Assembly (NCBI GenBank): GCA_028456385.1
Contig: JALNQF010000200.1
Location: 1-64,000, forward strand
Direction of reading: 5' to 3'
Length of the DNA stretch: 64,000 nucleotides
Source: Ophiosphaerella korrae
Lineage: Eukaryota > Ascomycota > Dothideomycetes > Pleosporales > Phaeosphaeriaceae
The translations under genes were made by a program, and so were the position numbers. Of this stretch, positions 1 to 12,327 are shown piece after piece (the stretch's first letter is position 1; every line of letters starts with the position of its first letter). The notes beneath the pieces were generated by a model, which did no database searches, was not told the origin of the DNA, and worked only from the letters and a program-made list of their open reading frames with translations.

Positions 1-3000
1 AAATTACAATATACGTAAGATCCGATTGAATTCTATGCGCACGAGCCATGCTCAAGAATTCGTGCACCACCCTTGTACAAGGCATAGGTAGTGTGGGTGG
101 GTCCCGGGCGGCAGGGGTCAAGCGATACCTCTCTACCCGACTGTTTCACATCAAACCTTTTGTAATTTTGTATTGAAATCTGTGATTTTCAGTCGCCTGC
201 GTGTCCATGCCTTACTGAAGTTTGTATGTAAAACAAGACTGAATCAGGCTTAAGCTACTCCTGCGCATCCCTGCCGCCCGGGCCCCACCTACAATACCTA
301 TACCTTGTGCCATAGTAGCCGTAACCGAACCAAGCACTAGCATTCACGCACAATAGACATCCACTCAACTCCGACCGTCGCTGCCACGTATTGCGGACAG
401 TATCGGCCGTTACTCTTCATGACGCTCCGTGAAATATCTCTAAACCCTCGGACAGAACCCGGACTAGTCGATGAATGGCTCTCAACACTCTCTTGACTGA
501 GCTAGGTGTCGTTATCGAAAGGAGATCTACAAGAGTTTACCCTAGTGTGCGCACGAAACCGTCTGTGCTAAGCAGCTGGTGGGCTTACCCTGCCTCCACG
601 AGGCAAGAGGACGCGCAAACGCATATGATTGGCTTGACTGGACCGTCAGAAAAATGAGTCCACTAGGGTCTACTCAGCCCATGGACATAAGGACGCGAGA
701 TACCACCACCTGACCGTATGCATATTATGATACGGCACACCACTTTTATTTACCATGCCGCACAGATGAGCATTGTCACTGTGCATATCCCACCTTCGCC
801 TTGATTCCTCGGTGACCAAAAAACCTTGCCCTGCAACCAATAACGAGAAACTTTCGTGGGCGCTCCTGACTAGGCAAGGGGCAGGAATTTCCTTTGACCC
901 AGCCACAAGGCGAGTGAGGCTGTTTGATGTGCATTAGCCATCTAGCTTTCACCGGATGGCCAATGCACAATCGTCTGTTGAGCGTTTGATTCTGTACATC
1001 ATCCGACATGGTGGTCCGCATTGCCTAACTAGTTGCAGCAGCCGTTCGGTTGGCGGCGGCATCCTCCACTCGCCTAATGGTTGCAAGAAGATGTCACGTT
1101 GATAAGGTGCAGAATCATTTCCGTGATCGGTGGGGAGGGTCAATATTACCTAATTGGTGATGAAACAAGCTGGCATCACTTGATTATTACCCACGTGCGG
1201 CCTTGGATCCGAGCATTTAGCGCGAGGACCACGAGCCGCAATGTGCTAGCAATGGCGATCTGACCTACTACGGTGCTGTTCAAGTCCGTGATGGAAACCC
1301 TGTGATCCCTGACGCATACATACATAATTTTCTTAGTCAAAACTCCCGCTTCCTAGTCTTGCCTCCTTCTGAGGACAGCTGCAGAAGCTGACAAGCGGCT
1401 AGACAAGCGGCTAATGGCTGGGCAACGTCAAGCCTCATATAGAAGAAAAACTGGGGAAAGTTATAGATTCGGTGGTTGTACATGTAGTTTGGCTGAAACT
1501 ACTCCTTGAACTTTGTACCCCTCATCCCACCCTGTTTCAGACCATCACATGTCAGGATCCAGCAATGCAGCCTGCGTGGGGAAGTCATCGACCACCACAG
1601 CTCCGGTCCAATAGGGAAAGCATGCGAATTTAATCTTGCTCCAGGTTGAGTATGCGGCCTCACCGCTAGAAGTAGTGTTGTTACACAAGAAACGTCGTCA
1701 GGTGGGATAGTATTGGGATGTGAAGTCGTAGCCGCAGATCTTGGCGAATATGGGTTTTTAAGTGGATCCTCGTTACGAGACACACAGCTCAAACCTTATT
1801 TCAAGGGCTGCCGCCACCATCTTTTGCGTAATTGGTTTCGCTGGGCCGGCATTCGCTTCTACTTGGTGGGCGTATAGAAGCTGACAACCATCAGTCAGCG
1901 CAACACCTTGTTCGTGTTCGTTGTCATGCCATCTTAATTACAGTGACACGTCAAAGATAAGGGTCCAGCCGTTACGGCCATAGTGGATGGGGGCTTTAGA
2001 GTTGGGCATGGCGAGCAGAACACTCCCATTTATTCGATTCAAAAGCTATGGTAAGATGGAGGAGGGCCATGCACAACAGTTAACGAAGAGATTAGCATCA
2101 CTACCACCGACACGAGCCCTAATCAGATCAAAAGCCATCAGTGCCTGTTACAAGCCCGCTCGTCACGATACGCAGGCACAAAACGCACTCTACATAATAC
2201 ACCCCACGCGATGTGCTTATAGATGTTACAACACACCATTATGCAGGACATCATTACTTGGGATATGGCATTTCAACCGTTCTTCAAACAAAATATATCC
2301 AATCATACTCAATATCCAACACCTTCCTTACCAAGCCACGTGCAGGATGCCTGCGCCAAGAAAAGCGTGCAGAAAATAGAGGGGCCCAGGGACTGCGCGA
2401 AGCGCGTTCATGATCGTATTCCAGAAAGAACTCTATCTCTCAGACATTCTAGCGTACACTGGATAAGGTTGCCAGGGATGGTGAGCGGGGCTGGGTGGCT
2501 TGCATGAGGTGGAGTGACGGGATGAGCACTGCATGACGTCTACAAATCACGATCAGAAGGATAGTCGGTGAAGGAGTCTTTACGAAGTCATCATTTTGTA
2601 TTCTTTGCGAATAAACAATTGATGTAACTATGTGTTGGGTGGCCTGAAGGCCTGGCCTGTTTTGCGTCATTGTGCGACGTCGCGCTGCCCGAAGGTCTGG
2701 ACATTTAACCTTCCCCCACCAACCGGGGAGTCCGTCAGCGAGGCGAAATTCAAGCAGAATTTTCTCCTATGACATCCTATGTATAATCGCATACAGCTTT
2801 TTCTCGATAATCTTGAGGTCGTTGACTCGTCATCCAATAGCTCTTGTATCCCATGTAATTCAAGCTGGTTGCTGATCTCTATAGGTTGATCTCCACGGAC
2901 CGCGGGTAGCCGGCTTGTGTAGGGGACTGAGAATCCCATAAGCGCAAGGGCTCAGGGGCGTGCCTCTGACTCAGGTTTCCTTTCGTCTAGTCTGCCATTG

Positions 3001-3053
3001 TGGCGTTGTTTCGCTCTTGGTGTCCATGAAACAAGCCTCAATTTAGTCTGGGT
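1..3053. other. Gene-poor stretch, no supported gene
   Basis: Open frames here are short (at most about 130 codons), overlap in several frames and show no recognisable family. Base composition is unremarkable. The only structure I can point to is the inverted repeat at 77-308, listed separately. I see no degraded coding frame that I can name. Confidence 0.6.
77..308. repeat. Imperfect 42-bp inverted repeat, possible MITE
   Basis: Bases 77-118 and 267-308 are inverted copies matching at about 37 of 42 positions, sharing the GC-rich core CCCGGGCGGCAGGG. Most differences are transitions. The arms enclose about 150 bp without coding potential. The layout suits a small terminal-inverted-repeat element or a decayed hairpin. 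I could not find a target-site duplication, so mobile origin is inference. Confidence 0.45.
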
Positions 3054-5390
3054 TCAGGGGACCATGCCTTCGTGCTCCCACTGCCATTGCTCCTCTAGTT
3101 GTCTAATCCTGTAGTCGGTGGCACCACCAAGATCCGATTGTATGTTGTGGAGTTGGTTGACAACGACTTGGCGCTCTCGAACATCCCTGAGACATTGTCC
3201 AGCTGTAAAGAGCGGCTGAATTGAGTTGATACGGACCGCCTCGTCTGATCGGGCCAATGAGATACCCACAATCTCACGGCTGTGCTTCTGACAAGCAGCC
3301 AGGACCGATTGATAAGAGTTGAGTCGCGCACATACTGTGCTTCCGCCTTGAGTAGATTCGTGCGGCTTGTTCATGAACAGTAGTATCTGGCTCATGTGAT
3401 AGAATTGCATCGTGGACGCACACATGGGAATGCTGTACCATAATTCGGAGAATGTGGGCTCATTTTCGCAGCTGTTATGTCGACTTGGGGTGCTTCGAGC
3501 TGAAGGCTGGAATGTGATTGGAAGGCCATCATGCCAAATCTCGAATTGTTTTTTCAAATGGCACCAAGAGTCAAGGAGGGTGCGTTGGGGAACGCCAGTC
3601 CAAGATAGCCCCAAATCATCGGTGCCGAAACCTTCACCGGTCGCCATGAAGTTGACCAGCTTGGCCATCAGCCAGACGAGTGCGTTAGATATCAAATCCT
3701 CTCTCATCATACTTTCACCTTCTCCCGGAAAGGCACCCGTATTGCTGGGGATGATAAAGCCTTGGTCATCAATACAGAGGCCAGCCTCTCTCCATAATGA
3801 ATAATCTTCTGTATCAAACCTCGTATGAGTTTTATTAATAACTTGGGCAGTGTTAGTGATAGCGTTATACGTGGTAATCAGAGCACTTACAAGCAGCAAG
3901 CATATCCTGCCTCGCAATGTTCCAGAATGTTGCTTTACGGGCCTTTGAGGCAAAGTTATAAGTAACTTGGGGTATCGACGAATTTGGTGTTACTATTGTA
4001 TGTTCTTGTGCAAGTACGAGGAGGCACTTGGCTCCATTCAGGTGCTTGGACCACTCCAAAATAGAAGTGTCCAAAAACTCGTACACACAAAGAATAGCTG
4101 AAGCTGCTAATAATTCATCTGTGTTTGATACGAACGAAGCATTACTTGATGTCCGGCGCCGCTTTGGAGCTTGAACATTGAACCCGTATGCGACTTCACC
4201 ATTGTGATGCCTGGCCTCGCAATCGGAATCATCTGGTGTGGAATTGGCACCATTCTTGAGAGCCTGGAGCAGCAATGATACAGCATTATCATAGAAAATG
4301 GCAGCCTTGTGCTTCCAATCAACTGTTAAAATGTCAGGATGTAGTTATGGTCAGGTAAGGTGCATAATATTACCTCCTACGACAGACTTGCGTCCTTGGA
4401 CACGTGCAAGAGCCTTGGCTGCACAAGCTACTGCTGCGTACTTGAGCAATGGATTCTCACGTGCCTTGACGGGTACATACGAAGCAAAGTATGTGCCGAT
4501 ATCGAAGAGGTCCATCCAGCAGCCAGGACCTTCCGAAAATGACCGTAATAGGAATGCAATCTCGTGATCTTTCTCGATTGATGAATCTGCATCTGAGCGA
4601 GGTGGCGATCGCCGTGAGCTCGCAATTGAGCTTGATCGGTGTATGTAGTCTATAGGTCTATCATGTGAAGAGTTAAGTCGGGGGTCAATAGGCGGTGGTG
4701 TTGATGAGGTGGGATAGTCGATGATAGGGTGTATGCGGCGATTGCAGAGTGATGCAGGTGGCGAAATAGGTGTACCAACTACTGATGTCGGAGCTGATTG
4801 CATTAGGGGTGGTAAGGCTTCCAATTCGGGTGTATAGCACATGGGCATGCTTGTTGGAGCATATTCTGGTCCCATACTTGATGGTGTACTGGGATGTGAA
4901 TGGAAATTGTTTGAGGTACGCCATGTTGCAAGTGGCCATGGTTCAAATGGTGCCGGTGAGTCCAGTGAGCCGGCTGATATTGTCTCATAGTCTGGTGTGC
5001 AAGGATCTAGATATGGATTGGTGGTATTGATGAAAGTTACTAATAGGCGTAAGTAGGAAGAAAGTTGTGACTTGCTGGGTAAATTTATACCATTTCTAGG
5101 AATGTCCATCCAGATAGTGTCTTCGTCAAATGTGTTCTTATAAGCATAAAAGCCCTTTAGTGAATTCTCGTCTGTAGAGTCGTCGCCGTTCATCGAGGCA
5201 TTGTGTTGGTGACGGAAGACGATGCCTGAACTTGGAATACATTCTCTTGAAGCCTTTGTACACTGTGAGCACACAGGCTTCTTTTCATCACATTTTAGCT
5301 TTCGCTGTCGGCAAGTGAGGCTGCAATTAATGTTAGGAGTTTGTTACAAAGGGTGATTAGCTCCACCTACCATCCAGTTCGTGAACGCAT
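3054..5390 (-). CDS. Zn2Cys6 (fungal binuclear cluster) transcription factor
   Basis: Four exons: 5390-5371, 5320-4374, 4322-3891, 3841-3054, giving 728 residues. The first exon is 20 nt and its last codon, joined over a 50-nt intron, makes the first Cys of a textbook binuclear zinc cluster: GCLTCRQRKLKCDE then KPVCSQC and a final Cys, within residues 6-35. The middle is serine/proline rich. From about residue 330 it resembles the fungal-specific transcription factor domain 2 family (ArcA-like C6 proteins), including KATFWNIARQDMLAAF and TEDYSLWREAGL. All three introns have GT..AG ends and keep frame. It should be a nuclear DNA-binding regulator; the regulated pathway cannot be told from sequence, and neither neighbour suggests a cluster. 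The first exon was chosen because only it completes the zinc motif. Confidence 0.9.
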
Positions 5391-6233
5391 GTTGAATTGG
5401 TTTAATGTATGTGGGTCTATCCGGGGTGTTTACAGCTCAGTGAACTCGTGACGGAGCGTTGTGGGTGCGAGCATCCACCTAAGTCGGCGAGAGCTGTGCT
5501 ATATCTATATTAGCAAGATCCGTGGGTGATGAAGCATGCAATGGCTGTTGGTTGGATGCGGGGTCTAGCATGGTTCGCGCCAGCACGGGTCCACCGTCAC
5601 AATCTAACCCAGGCCTGAGAAGGGCTTTTCCCTGCTCTAGCTTGCATCAACTGAATCGCCATCCACCCGATCTGGAGCTGGGCAGAAATGCCAGTAGAAC
5701 TCCGGTGTCGAAAGACAACCATGAATGCGTGGTCCGTGAGCAAGCCGACTCGCGTCAAGCGCCGTATCCTTGCATCCATGTGTTTGATGCCGACTCATGA
5801 CCGAGCATGCAGATGCACATCACCGGCACCAGTGGCCACGCATTTAAACTTTTTCTCCTGGGCGTTGGCATCGCTTATGGTGAAAGTCGGACCGTCTATT
5901 TACTCTAACTCTCTTTATGGCACTGTTTTCCCATAACCTTGCTCAGATCCGGATCGATCCTTCCTGTCAATCCCACGAAGTCTCAGCCTGAGCGAGCCTC
6001 ATGAACCAGCCGGAGGGCCCTCCACAGCCTTCAAAACGCACACAGGGAGTGCAGTTCTCGCCGTTTGATCGAAGAATCGAAGAAACGAAAGATCGAAGGA
6101 TCGAACAAAGGGCACATACACACGATCGACGTTCTGTGGAACTTTGGAAGCATCGGTTAAACTGCGGGATCCTCACCGCCTGATAAAATGTCCGGCAGAC
6201 TTGAACCGTCTTTACGGATAGCTAGCAAGCTCA
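5391..6233. other. Intergenic, no gene seen
   Basis: This lies upstream of the zinc-cluster gene and downstream of the Pob3 stop. Short open frames on both strands have no family resemblance. A purine-rich patch at about 6066-6110 carries several irregular copies of ATCGAA. Nothing else stands out. Confidence 0.5.
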
Positions 6234-8133
6234 TTATTGCGACGTTTTCAGCTTCTTCTTCGGGCGTTCTGGCACTGCCGCCTCGGCAGCATCACTATCG
6301 GCATCTCCCATTTCAGCATCGCTATCTGAGCCGCTGCTCTGATGATCGGAATCGAATTCCTCGCCCACTTCTGATTCAGAATCGGCTTGGAAATCTTCAT
6401 CGACGCTCTCATCATCCTCATCAGCACTCCCACGATTCGCAGGCGCCCCATCATCACTGGACGCCAAATCTTCGTCTTGGAGAGCGGCCGCAAGTATTGC
6501 TCCTGACTATGGGAAAGAAACGTTAGCACAGTTTGTGATATTCCAGATATTGTACCTACATCATCTGCCATTTCGTTCTTTGTTTTAATGCCTTTGGCAC
6601 GAAAGAAGTTTTCTAATGACTGCTGCTCCTCGCTACAGTCAAATGTTAGCTTCGTTGATAAGTAAGATGACCATCCAAGCCTTACCGATTGATATTGGAG
6701 AACTGATGCTCTGCCATACCTCCTTTCATTGTGAAGGTAATATCAAATGTACGACTAGCTGCCATAGCTCCACCGACACGAGACATGGTCACCGAAGCAA
6801 TGTTATCCATGCTAATATATGTTGCTGGCTTGGGGATAAACATGAATGCTTTATCAAGACAGAAAAGATGACCTTCATTGGCTTTGATCGAACACTTCAC
6901 ACCAGATTGCTCATGGTGGCTGATGAAATCACGCGAAGGTCGTGTAACGCGCTTTCCGCTAAGTCCTCGAAAGATGTCTGCCACAACGACAGCTACAGGT
7001 GCCTCGTAATGTGACTGTAATTTGTCTTTATACTTGGTCTCGAGAAGTTCTTCTTTCATGTTCAGATCAAGATTGACTTCCTCATCACGCTTGAATTGCA
7101 TGACCAGGAACGGGTATCGCGTCTGGCCCTGCCTCAGAGGCGGATCCAGGCCAATTGTGATCAGTGTGTGAGTATCGTCAGGCTTTGGAAGCACCATAAA
7201 TTTTTTGACGGCATCGAATTGAATCTTGTAGTCATAGGTTTTGCCTCGCAACCGAAATGAGCTTTCGTACATGTCGATGTCGAAACGACCTCTGTATAGA
7301 ATTTAGTACTATCGTAGAGGGAATGTGGGAAAACTTACCTGGGAGTCAAATGCAAACAGTCCAGGAAAGTTGCGAATGTGTCACCAGCCACCTCACCAAT
7401 CTCAGCCTTATCCATGAGGGTCTCGTAAAAAAGGTTGGCAGCATTTTGCTCCTCACCATCGCCGTCTTCAGCTCCAGACGCGTCCTCGCCATCCTCTTTT
7501 TTCTCTTTCTTTGTCGTGACGCCCGGAATATAGAAACGCATTTCAACCAGCTGGTCTCGAGCGCCAGCTGATTTCTTTCCTCTGAATTTCGCTCCTCCTA
7601 GATGCCCATTCGCGCCGGCGTCGCTGTCCGCCGGCAAAGAGAAGTCTACGGCGACCTCATTCTTGCCTGCCAGGTTGGTGTTGGAGACCTCGGTATATGG
7701 GATTTCGAAAGCGGGGCGGTTTGCGACGTTAAAAGTGAGTTCGGCTTTACCAAAGTCGGACTTGCCCCAATTCCAGCCGCGTAAGGCATGCTCGCGATTG
7801 TCCAAATTAATGCCATACCACGTTTTAAAGACTTTGGAAACGCGGTCAAAGTCGTCCGGCTTGAAACCATCTAGTTGTATTACTCCATCGTTTCGTGAGA
7901 GAATCTTGACTTCATAGCCACGTGCAGCACGACTCCATTGCGCCGAGATGATTTGTGACTGATCGCAAGTATATGTCTCGCCATTGGTAGGCTTCCAGCC
8001 AAAGCCTGAGTCGGAGAATCGCGTCGCGCCAGGCTTTCTCGAAAGGTTGAGATAGATATCGTTGAAGGCCTCCCTGAGCAAATTAGCCGGCTGCCCGCCT
8101 CAATATTCATCTCGGGCAGAAAAAAACCTACAT
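6234..8133 (-). CDS. POB3: FACT histone chaperone subunit Pob3 (SSRP1 family)
   Basis: Exons 8133-8132, 8073-7339, 7291-6686, 6632-6560 and 6506-6234 give 562 residues, the usual size for fungal Pob3. The protein begins MEAFNDIYLNLS and carries the SSRP1 signatures GYEVKILSRNDGVIQLDGF, YGINLDNREHALRGWNWGK and NRPAFEIPYTEVSNTNLAGK, then the Rtt106-like PH region, REEQQSLENFFRAKGIK, and a strongly acidic tail ending in a lysine-rich patch. There is no HMG box, as usual in fungi, where Nhp6-type proteins supply it. With Spt16 it forms FACT, which reorganises nucleosomes in transcription and replication. The initiator codon is split: AT at 8133-8132, a 58-nt intron, then G. No other in-frame ATG lies near the conserved N-terminus. 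An MCB-type ACGCGT lies about 120 bp upstream. Confidence 0.95.
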
Positions 8134-8254
8134 TATGGAGTCGCCGTATCGCAGATTACTTGTATTTACTGACGAATTAGTTGTGAGGATTGATGGAGTG
8201 GGGGGCGACGACGATTGTTGATTCTTGAATCTCACCCAAGCTCTCACTTGGCAA

Positions 8255-8260
8255 ACGCGT
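8255..8260. promoter_or_regulatory. MCB-type ACGCGT site upstream of Pob3
   Basis: The palindrome ACGCGT lies about 122 bp upstream of the split Pob3 start. This is the core bound by MBF (Mbp1/Swi6) at G1/S genes in yeasts. A role here is inference: a six-base site occurs by chance, but the distance and the S-phase role of FACT make it plausible. Confidence 0.35.
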
Positions 8261-11200
8261 CGCCCGTGCTTTTTAGCGAAAATGCACGTGACCACGCGAT
8301 ACGCGACTTGCTCAGAGTTTGTGGCTTTCGCCAACGACTTCACCTTGTGTACACCCAACTTTGTGCTTTGGGCGAGCCACGGCACCACCAATCACATTGC
8401 ATGTGAAAAAAAGATGGCATGACGAAAGCCAATCTCAATTGTCAGGCTTCTACCAACCATTTTACCTCTATACTTGCTGAACTCTGGTCCTCTTGAAATC
8501 ACAAGAAAAATATCGCTTGAAGAGCCTTCCCTCGTATACTAGTCCCGGTAGGTAGTCTTTCATCTGGTTTGGGGTATGCTCCTTCAACTGCCCTCCCTGC
8601 ATTGTCCAATGTCAAAGTACGAATGACAGCTACCTACCTACGCTTGTCTTGCACTTTGAATCACCAATGTCACAGGCAGCCGCCGTAGGGATCGGAACAG
8701 TGGATCCTCAATGACGCCACATGCCTGTCAGTCCATCAGAGAATAGTTGCGAAACCGCATATAGTCGTAGCGCTTGAAGGCACTCAGATAGCGGTGCCAT
8801 TCTCCGCGACGGATGAATTTTCATGGGCTAAGCGGGCCGTTAAGTAAGAATGGGTTTCCTGGAATGCGTTCCCAGTACACTCATTTACCCTGCTCGGGAG
8901 CGTAGCGTGAATTGGAAAAGTGCGACCCTCCGAAGCAGGGTCTTTGGATATATACAAGCGCCTCAAAAGAAGGAGTGGACACAATCGGCGCGAATGCGGT
9001 GACTTCGGCGTTATTGTTAAACCTGCAAGAATAAGGTCGGAACGAAGCCGCCGGGGACCGAAAACTGCTTGTTCCCCCACGTCAGTACACCGTAGATCGG
9101 TATCGAACCAGCCTACATTCCAACGGCAAGAGTATCCCTTGTCTCTGCACCTTCAAGATTAAGAACGGCCGTGTGGTGACATCGGTGCTTTGGAGACGTA
9201 ATCACTGAGCATTGACACTTACCGTACGGATGAATACTTACTGACGACACCATATACTTGCCTTCGGAACTTTCGTGACCGTAGGCTAAATCATATTGAA
9301 GCTGTTGTCGCCTGTAGGTAGTCGCATTTGAAGCATCTTAGCTTGCATAACGGTGCTCGCGTTCGACAGTCCTCTAACCCTGCTGTTTGGCCTGTTGTTG
9401 ATTTCAGAAACGGGATACCTAAATAGGTGATGACGTTTGACTTCGTTGCTGTGGTGATTTATAGCAATCCTTTTCTTTCAATGTAGATATCTGACCATGT
9501 CCGGAGGTGGTATGGAAATTCAGCCGCAGTGCTGAGTTATTAGATAGTCCGGATCTAAGAAACGTACCTGATATTTGCCTCAACTTTCAAGAGGTTGTTA
9601 TTTCCTGCTGTTCTGGGCGGGTATAATCATCGGTGGCTTTGCGGTGGTTCACGGGCATCTTTCTCGGTTGTTTCGGGCTTAATTTTGCGCCCCAATCTCA
9701 AAAAAATGTGAAACGCTTTCAGCAACAAGCAGCCACCATTCGACTAGGTAGAGACCTGTCAGAAGTCTACAAGCACATGGGTAGCGGTACATTTTCGATG
9801 TCGTAATAAGACAAGTGATGACAGAATCTTGTCAAACAAAGTAGGTTCGAGCTAGGCCGCGATAATCGCCGGTTTTACCGAACCTGGGAATCTGCACAAG
9901 CGGAAGCTAGAGGGAACTGTCCTTCCGAACTAGCGGCTTGTGCAAGGTTTGCATTCTCTCCGCATGCCAAATCGATGGTGTGCATCTATGAATTACCTCA
10001 TCAGCATGTGCAGGTCACTAGGCTAAACGAAAACTGGATTTTCAGAGTGATTGTGAATGCGGTAGCGGTTGGTGCTCGCGATTATCATTGCGAGCACCAG
10101 CCGCTATCGCATTCGGACCTTTGAGCAACTCTGTTTGCATGGCATCTCCACCGGAGCAAGCATACGGTGGAATACTGGTATGTAGCATGCGTAATTTCAC
10201 ACCAATAAGATTGTCAGATTACCACCAGTCGTCGGGGGAGAAGTGTAGGTGGCTCGTCCCATAATGATGCGGTGAAGTGCTGGCATGGCACGTTCGAGCA
10301 CACTCCTGCTGGTTTTAGTGCGGAACGGGTGCGCCTTGCCTCGACGCGAAGCACAAACACTGGGCCAACTCAATATTGAGGTCACCGGACAGGGGCGCAT
10401 CCGTACTTCAAGTCACATGGGGGTGCATGGGGGTGCATGAGGCGCAAAGTTCTATCTGCAGGTTAAATACCTTATCAGAACAGTCAACTTGAATTGCGGA
10501 TTTCGCTGTGGAGCGCGGTACCCGTGAGGACGAAGCCACGATCCTAGGTATCATCCGATCCGCAGCTCGCCTTGAGTTATTTGCTATGATTATTGCAACA
10601 TCCGCTTCCAGTTGCACGTTCCAAGTAACAGTGGGGAGACTAGGTATTGTCGAGACCACGCCACACGCATCGATCGCATCGTGGACTACCTACCTAGTTA
10701 TCTCACATTCACTAAAAGAGTGATTGATGCGGTAGTCTGTGTGCGCGATGCGCTTGAAGCTCATCAGATTGCCACGTTGCCACATTCATGCATTATGGTA
10801 TTTTCTTGTGCGATAATCCAATGAAACTCCTGCCTTTCACGTGTTCTCTCTCTCTCCCTCCCTCCTTCACAAATCTTTTGAGGGCTCTATCTAGCAGCTT
10901 CGCGCGGCAGACTCTTTTGTTGGCTCAGAGAACTCATCATAGTCTCCATAGGCACGGCGGTTCCGAATCGAACAAATTATAGTTCAGTGGCCTCACCTCC
11001 ATTAAGGCGAGAGCACAAATGCACTAACTATTCCAAGTCATCCCCAGTCAATGTCCGCTGTTACATGATATACAAAGACATTCTCTTGAGCTTGTCAAAC
11101 ATTGTATGTATGAATTTCCCTACTATACACAAGATATGCATAGTCAATTTCACCTCATATTGTCGGCAGATCCAATATCATATTTTTTTACTTATATTTG

Positions 11201-11269
11201 GCACGTATATTTTTGCCCAAACCTTAACCATCCAACTGCACCGATACCACGGCGCCACTAAAACGTCCG
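8261..11269. other. Gene-poor stretch with hairpins
   Basis: No open frame has family resemblance or a convincing exon structure. A hairpin at 10055-10114 is listed separately. A weaker one sits near 9892-9945, where TGCACAAGC recurs inverted. A pyrimidine tract at 10845-10868, preceded by CACGTG at 10839, looks like a fungal promoter element, but I could not attach a gene to it. Confidence 0.5.
10055..10114. repeat. 25-bp inverted repeat with 10-bp loop
   Basis: Bases 10055-10079 and 10090-10114 are inverted copies that differ at only two positions, both transitions. The spacer is ten bases. Stem strength is high and GC-rich. No poly-T or coding frame follows that would make it a clear terminator or small RNA. 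It may be the relic of a small inverted-repeat element. Confidence 0.55.
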
Positions 11270-11698
11270 ATGTCTACGATGCACAATCATTCTAGGCTTC
11301 TTGCTGAAGCTGCCGCCCCCGAGATTGCTCTTGTGTGTGCCATCATGATATTCTGTTATAGTCTATTTTGTATTGCACACATGGTATGGGATCATCTGTT
11401 CAACATCTATGATGTGGATGAAGAGCATGATGTATACATAAATTATGAAATGAGTATTTTTAACCAGCCAGGCGCTGATCAAACGGAGGACTATATAGTA
11501 CGCCAACGATTGGACCAATACCTCGCTGATATTATATCAGCATTATCATGGCAGCCACGAGATTATGGAGAAGAACAGCAGGGAAGCCATACTCAGTTTT
11601 TATCGAGCAACGACTTGCCCCTAGAAATGATGCCATTATCAAGTTTTAGTATACATGATGATTACGAAACCCTTAGTACCCCAGAGCGATCATCGTGA
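11270..11698 (+). CDS. Orphan small protein with one membrane segment
   Basis: Single open frame of 142 codons from ATG to TGA, not recognised. Residues about 18-39 form a hydrophobic stretch (ALVCAIMIFCYSLFC and on) that could anchor the protein in a membrane or act as a signal anchor. The rest is polar and acidic, with several DY and EE pairs. There is no intron. The surroundings are AT-rich and gene-poor, and codon use is not strongly biased, so a chance frame is possible. A pyrimidine-rich tract lies about 400 bp upstream. Function unknown. Confidence 0.35.
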   Translation: MSTMHNHSRLLAEAAAPEIALVCAIMIFCYSLFCIAHMVWDHLFNIYDVDEEHDVYINYEMSIFNQPGADQTEDYIVRQRLDQYLADIISALSWQPRDYGEEQQGSHTQFLSSNDLPLEMMPLSSFSIHDDYETLSTPERSS

Positions 11699-12009
11699 TT
11701 GTTGGAATTCGTTATTAGGTGGAGTTGCGGCACTGTCACCATCAATGTATCTTCACAATAAAAACGTGTGATAACATTGATCAAATAGAGTTAATGCGTG
11801 AATCGACATCAGTAGCCCACCAGCGACGCATTCGCATTCTCAAGTACTTGAAAAACAGAAAGTGCCAGAGTGTTGGGATTATCATTGGTCGGTTCCAACA
11901 ACCATTCAACTAGGTTGACCAACAGAGAGTCCTCACATGGTCCTGGTTCATACCATATTTAATAATTTTCCTTGCTCAGAGCTTTCCATAATCTTCAACA
12001 TCCAACCAA

Positions 12010-12327
12010 ATGAACATTTTTAAGCTTACCTCAACTCCCTCACGGCCTACATCAAAAATTGATAAAAAATGCACCACCAACTCCGAAATGCTTCGTTATC
12101 AAGATGCAAATATCGAACCAGACTGTGTGCCTAAAATTCAAGCCGGGGAAACCAAACTAACTACTTCATCAAAAACAAATGGCGATAGGCTATTCCCAGA
12201 GTCATCCAATACTACCACGAAACGATATAGATGGTTCCAATCCATAACCCTACCCATAAACGAAAGTGATAAGATAGATGACAAAAGTACAAGCTTGGAA
12301 AAGGAATACGCAAACCTCCTAGCATAG
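12010..12327 (+). CDS. Hypothetical polar protein, weak
   Basis: A 105-codon frame rich in Lys, Thr, Ser and Asn, without hydrophobic segments or a recognised domain. It lies about 310 bp after the 11270-11698 frame on the same strand and could be a later exon of one transcript, but I could not find a junction that joins them convincingly. It may well be a chance frame in AT-rich DNA. Confidence 0.2.
   Translation: MNIFKLTSTPSRPTSKIDKKCTTNSEMLRYQDANIEPDCVPKIQAGETKLTTSSKTNGDRLFPESSNTTTKRYRWFQSITLPINESDKIDDKSTSLEKEYANLLA

Noticed and set aside
1987..2379. 130-codon plus-strand frame
   Set aside because: It overlaps other frames, has no hydrophobic or domain pattern and no recognisable splice or leader context.
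9892..9945. Possible tRNA or terminator hairpin around a repeated CACAAGC word
   Set aside because: The stem is short and uneven, with no cloverleaf and no Pol III terminator.
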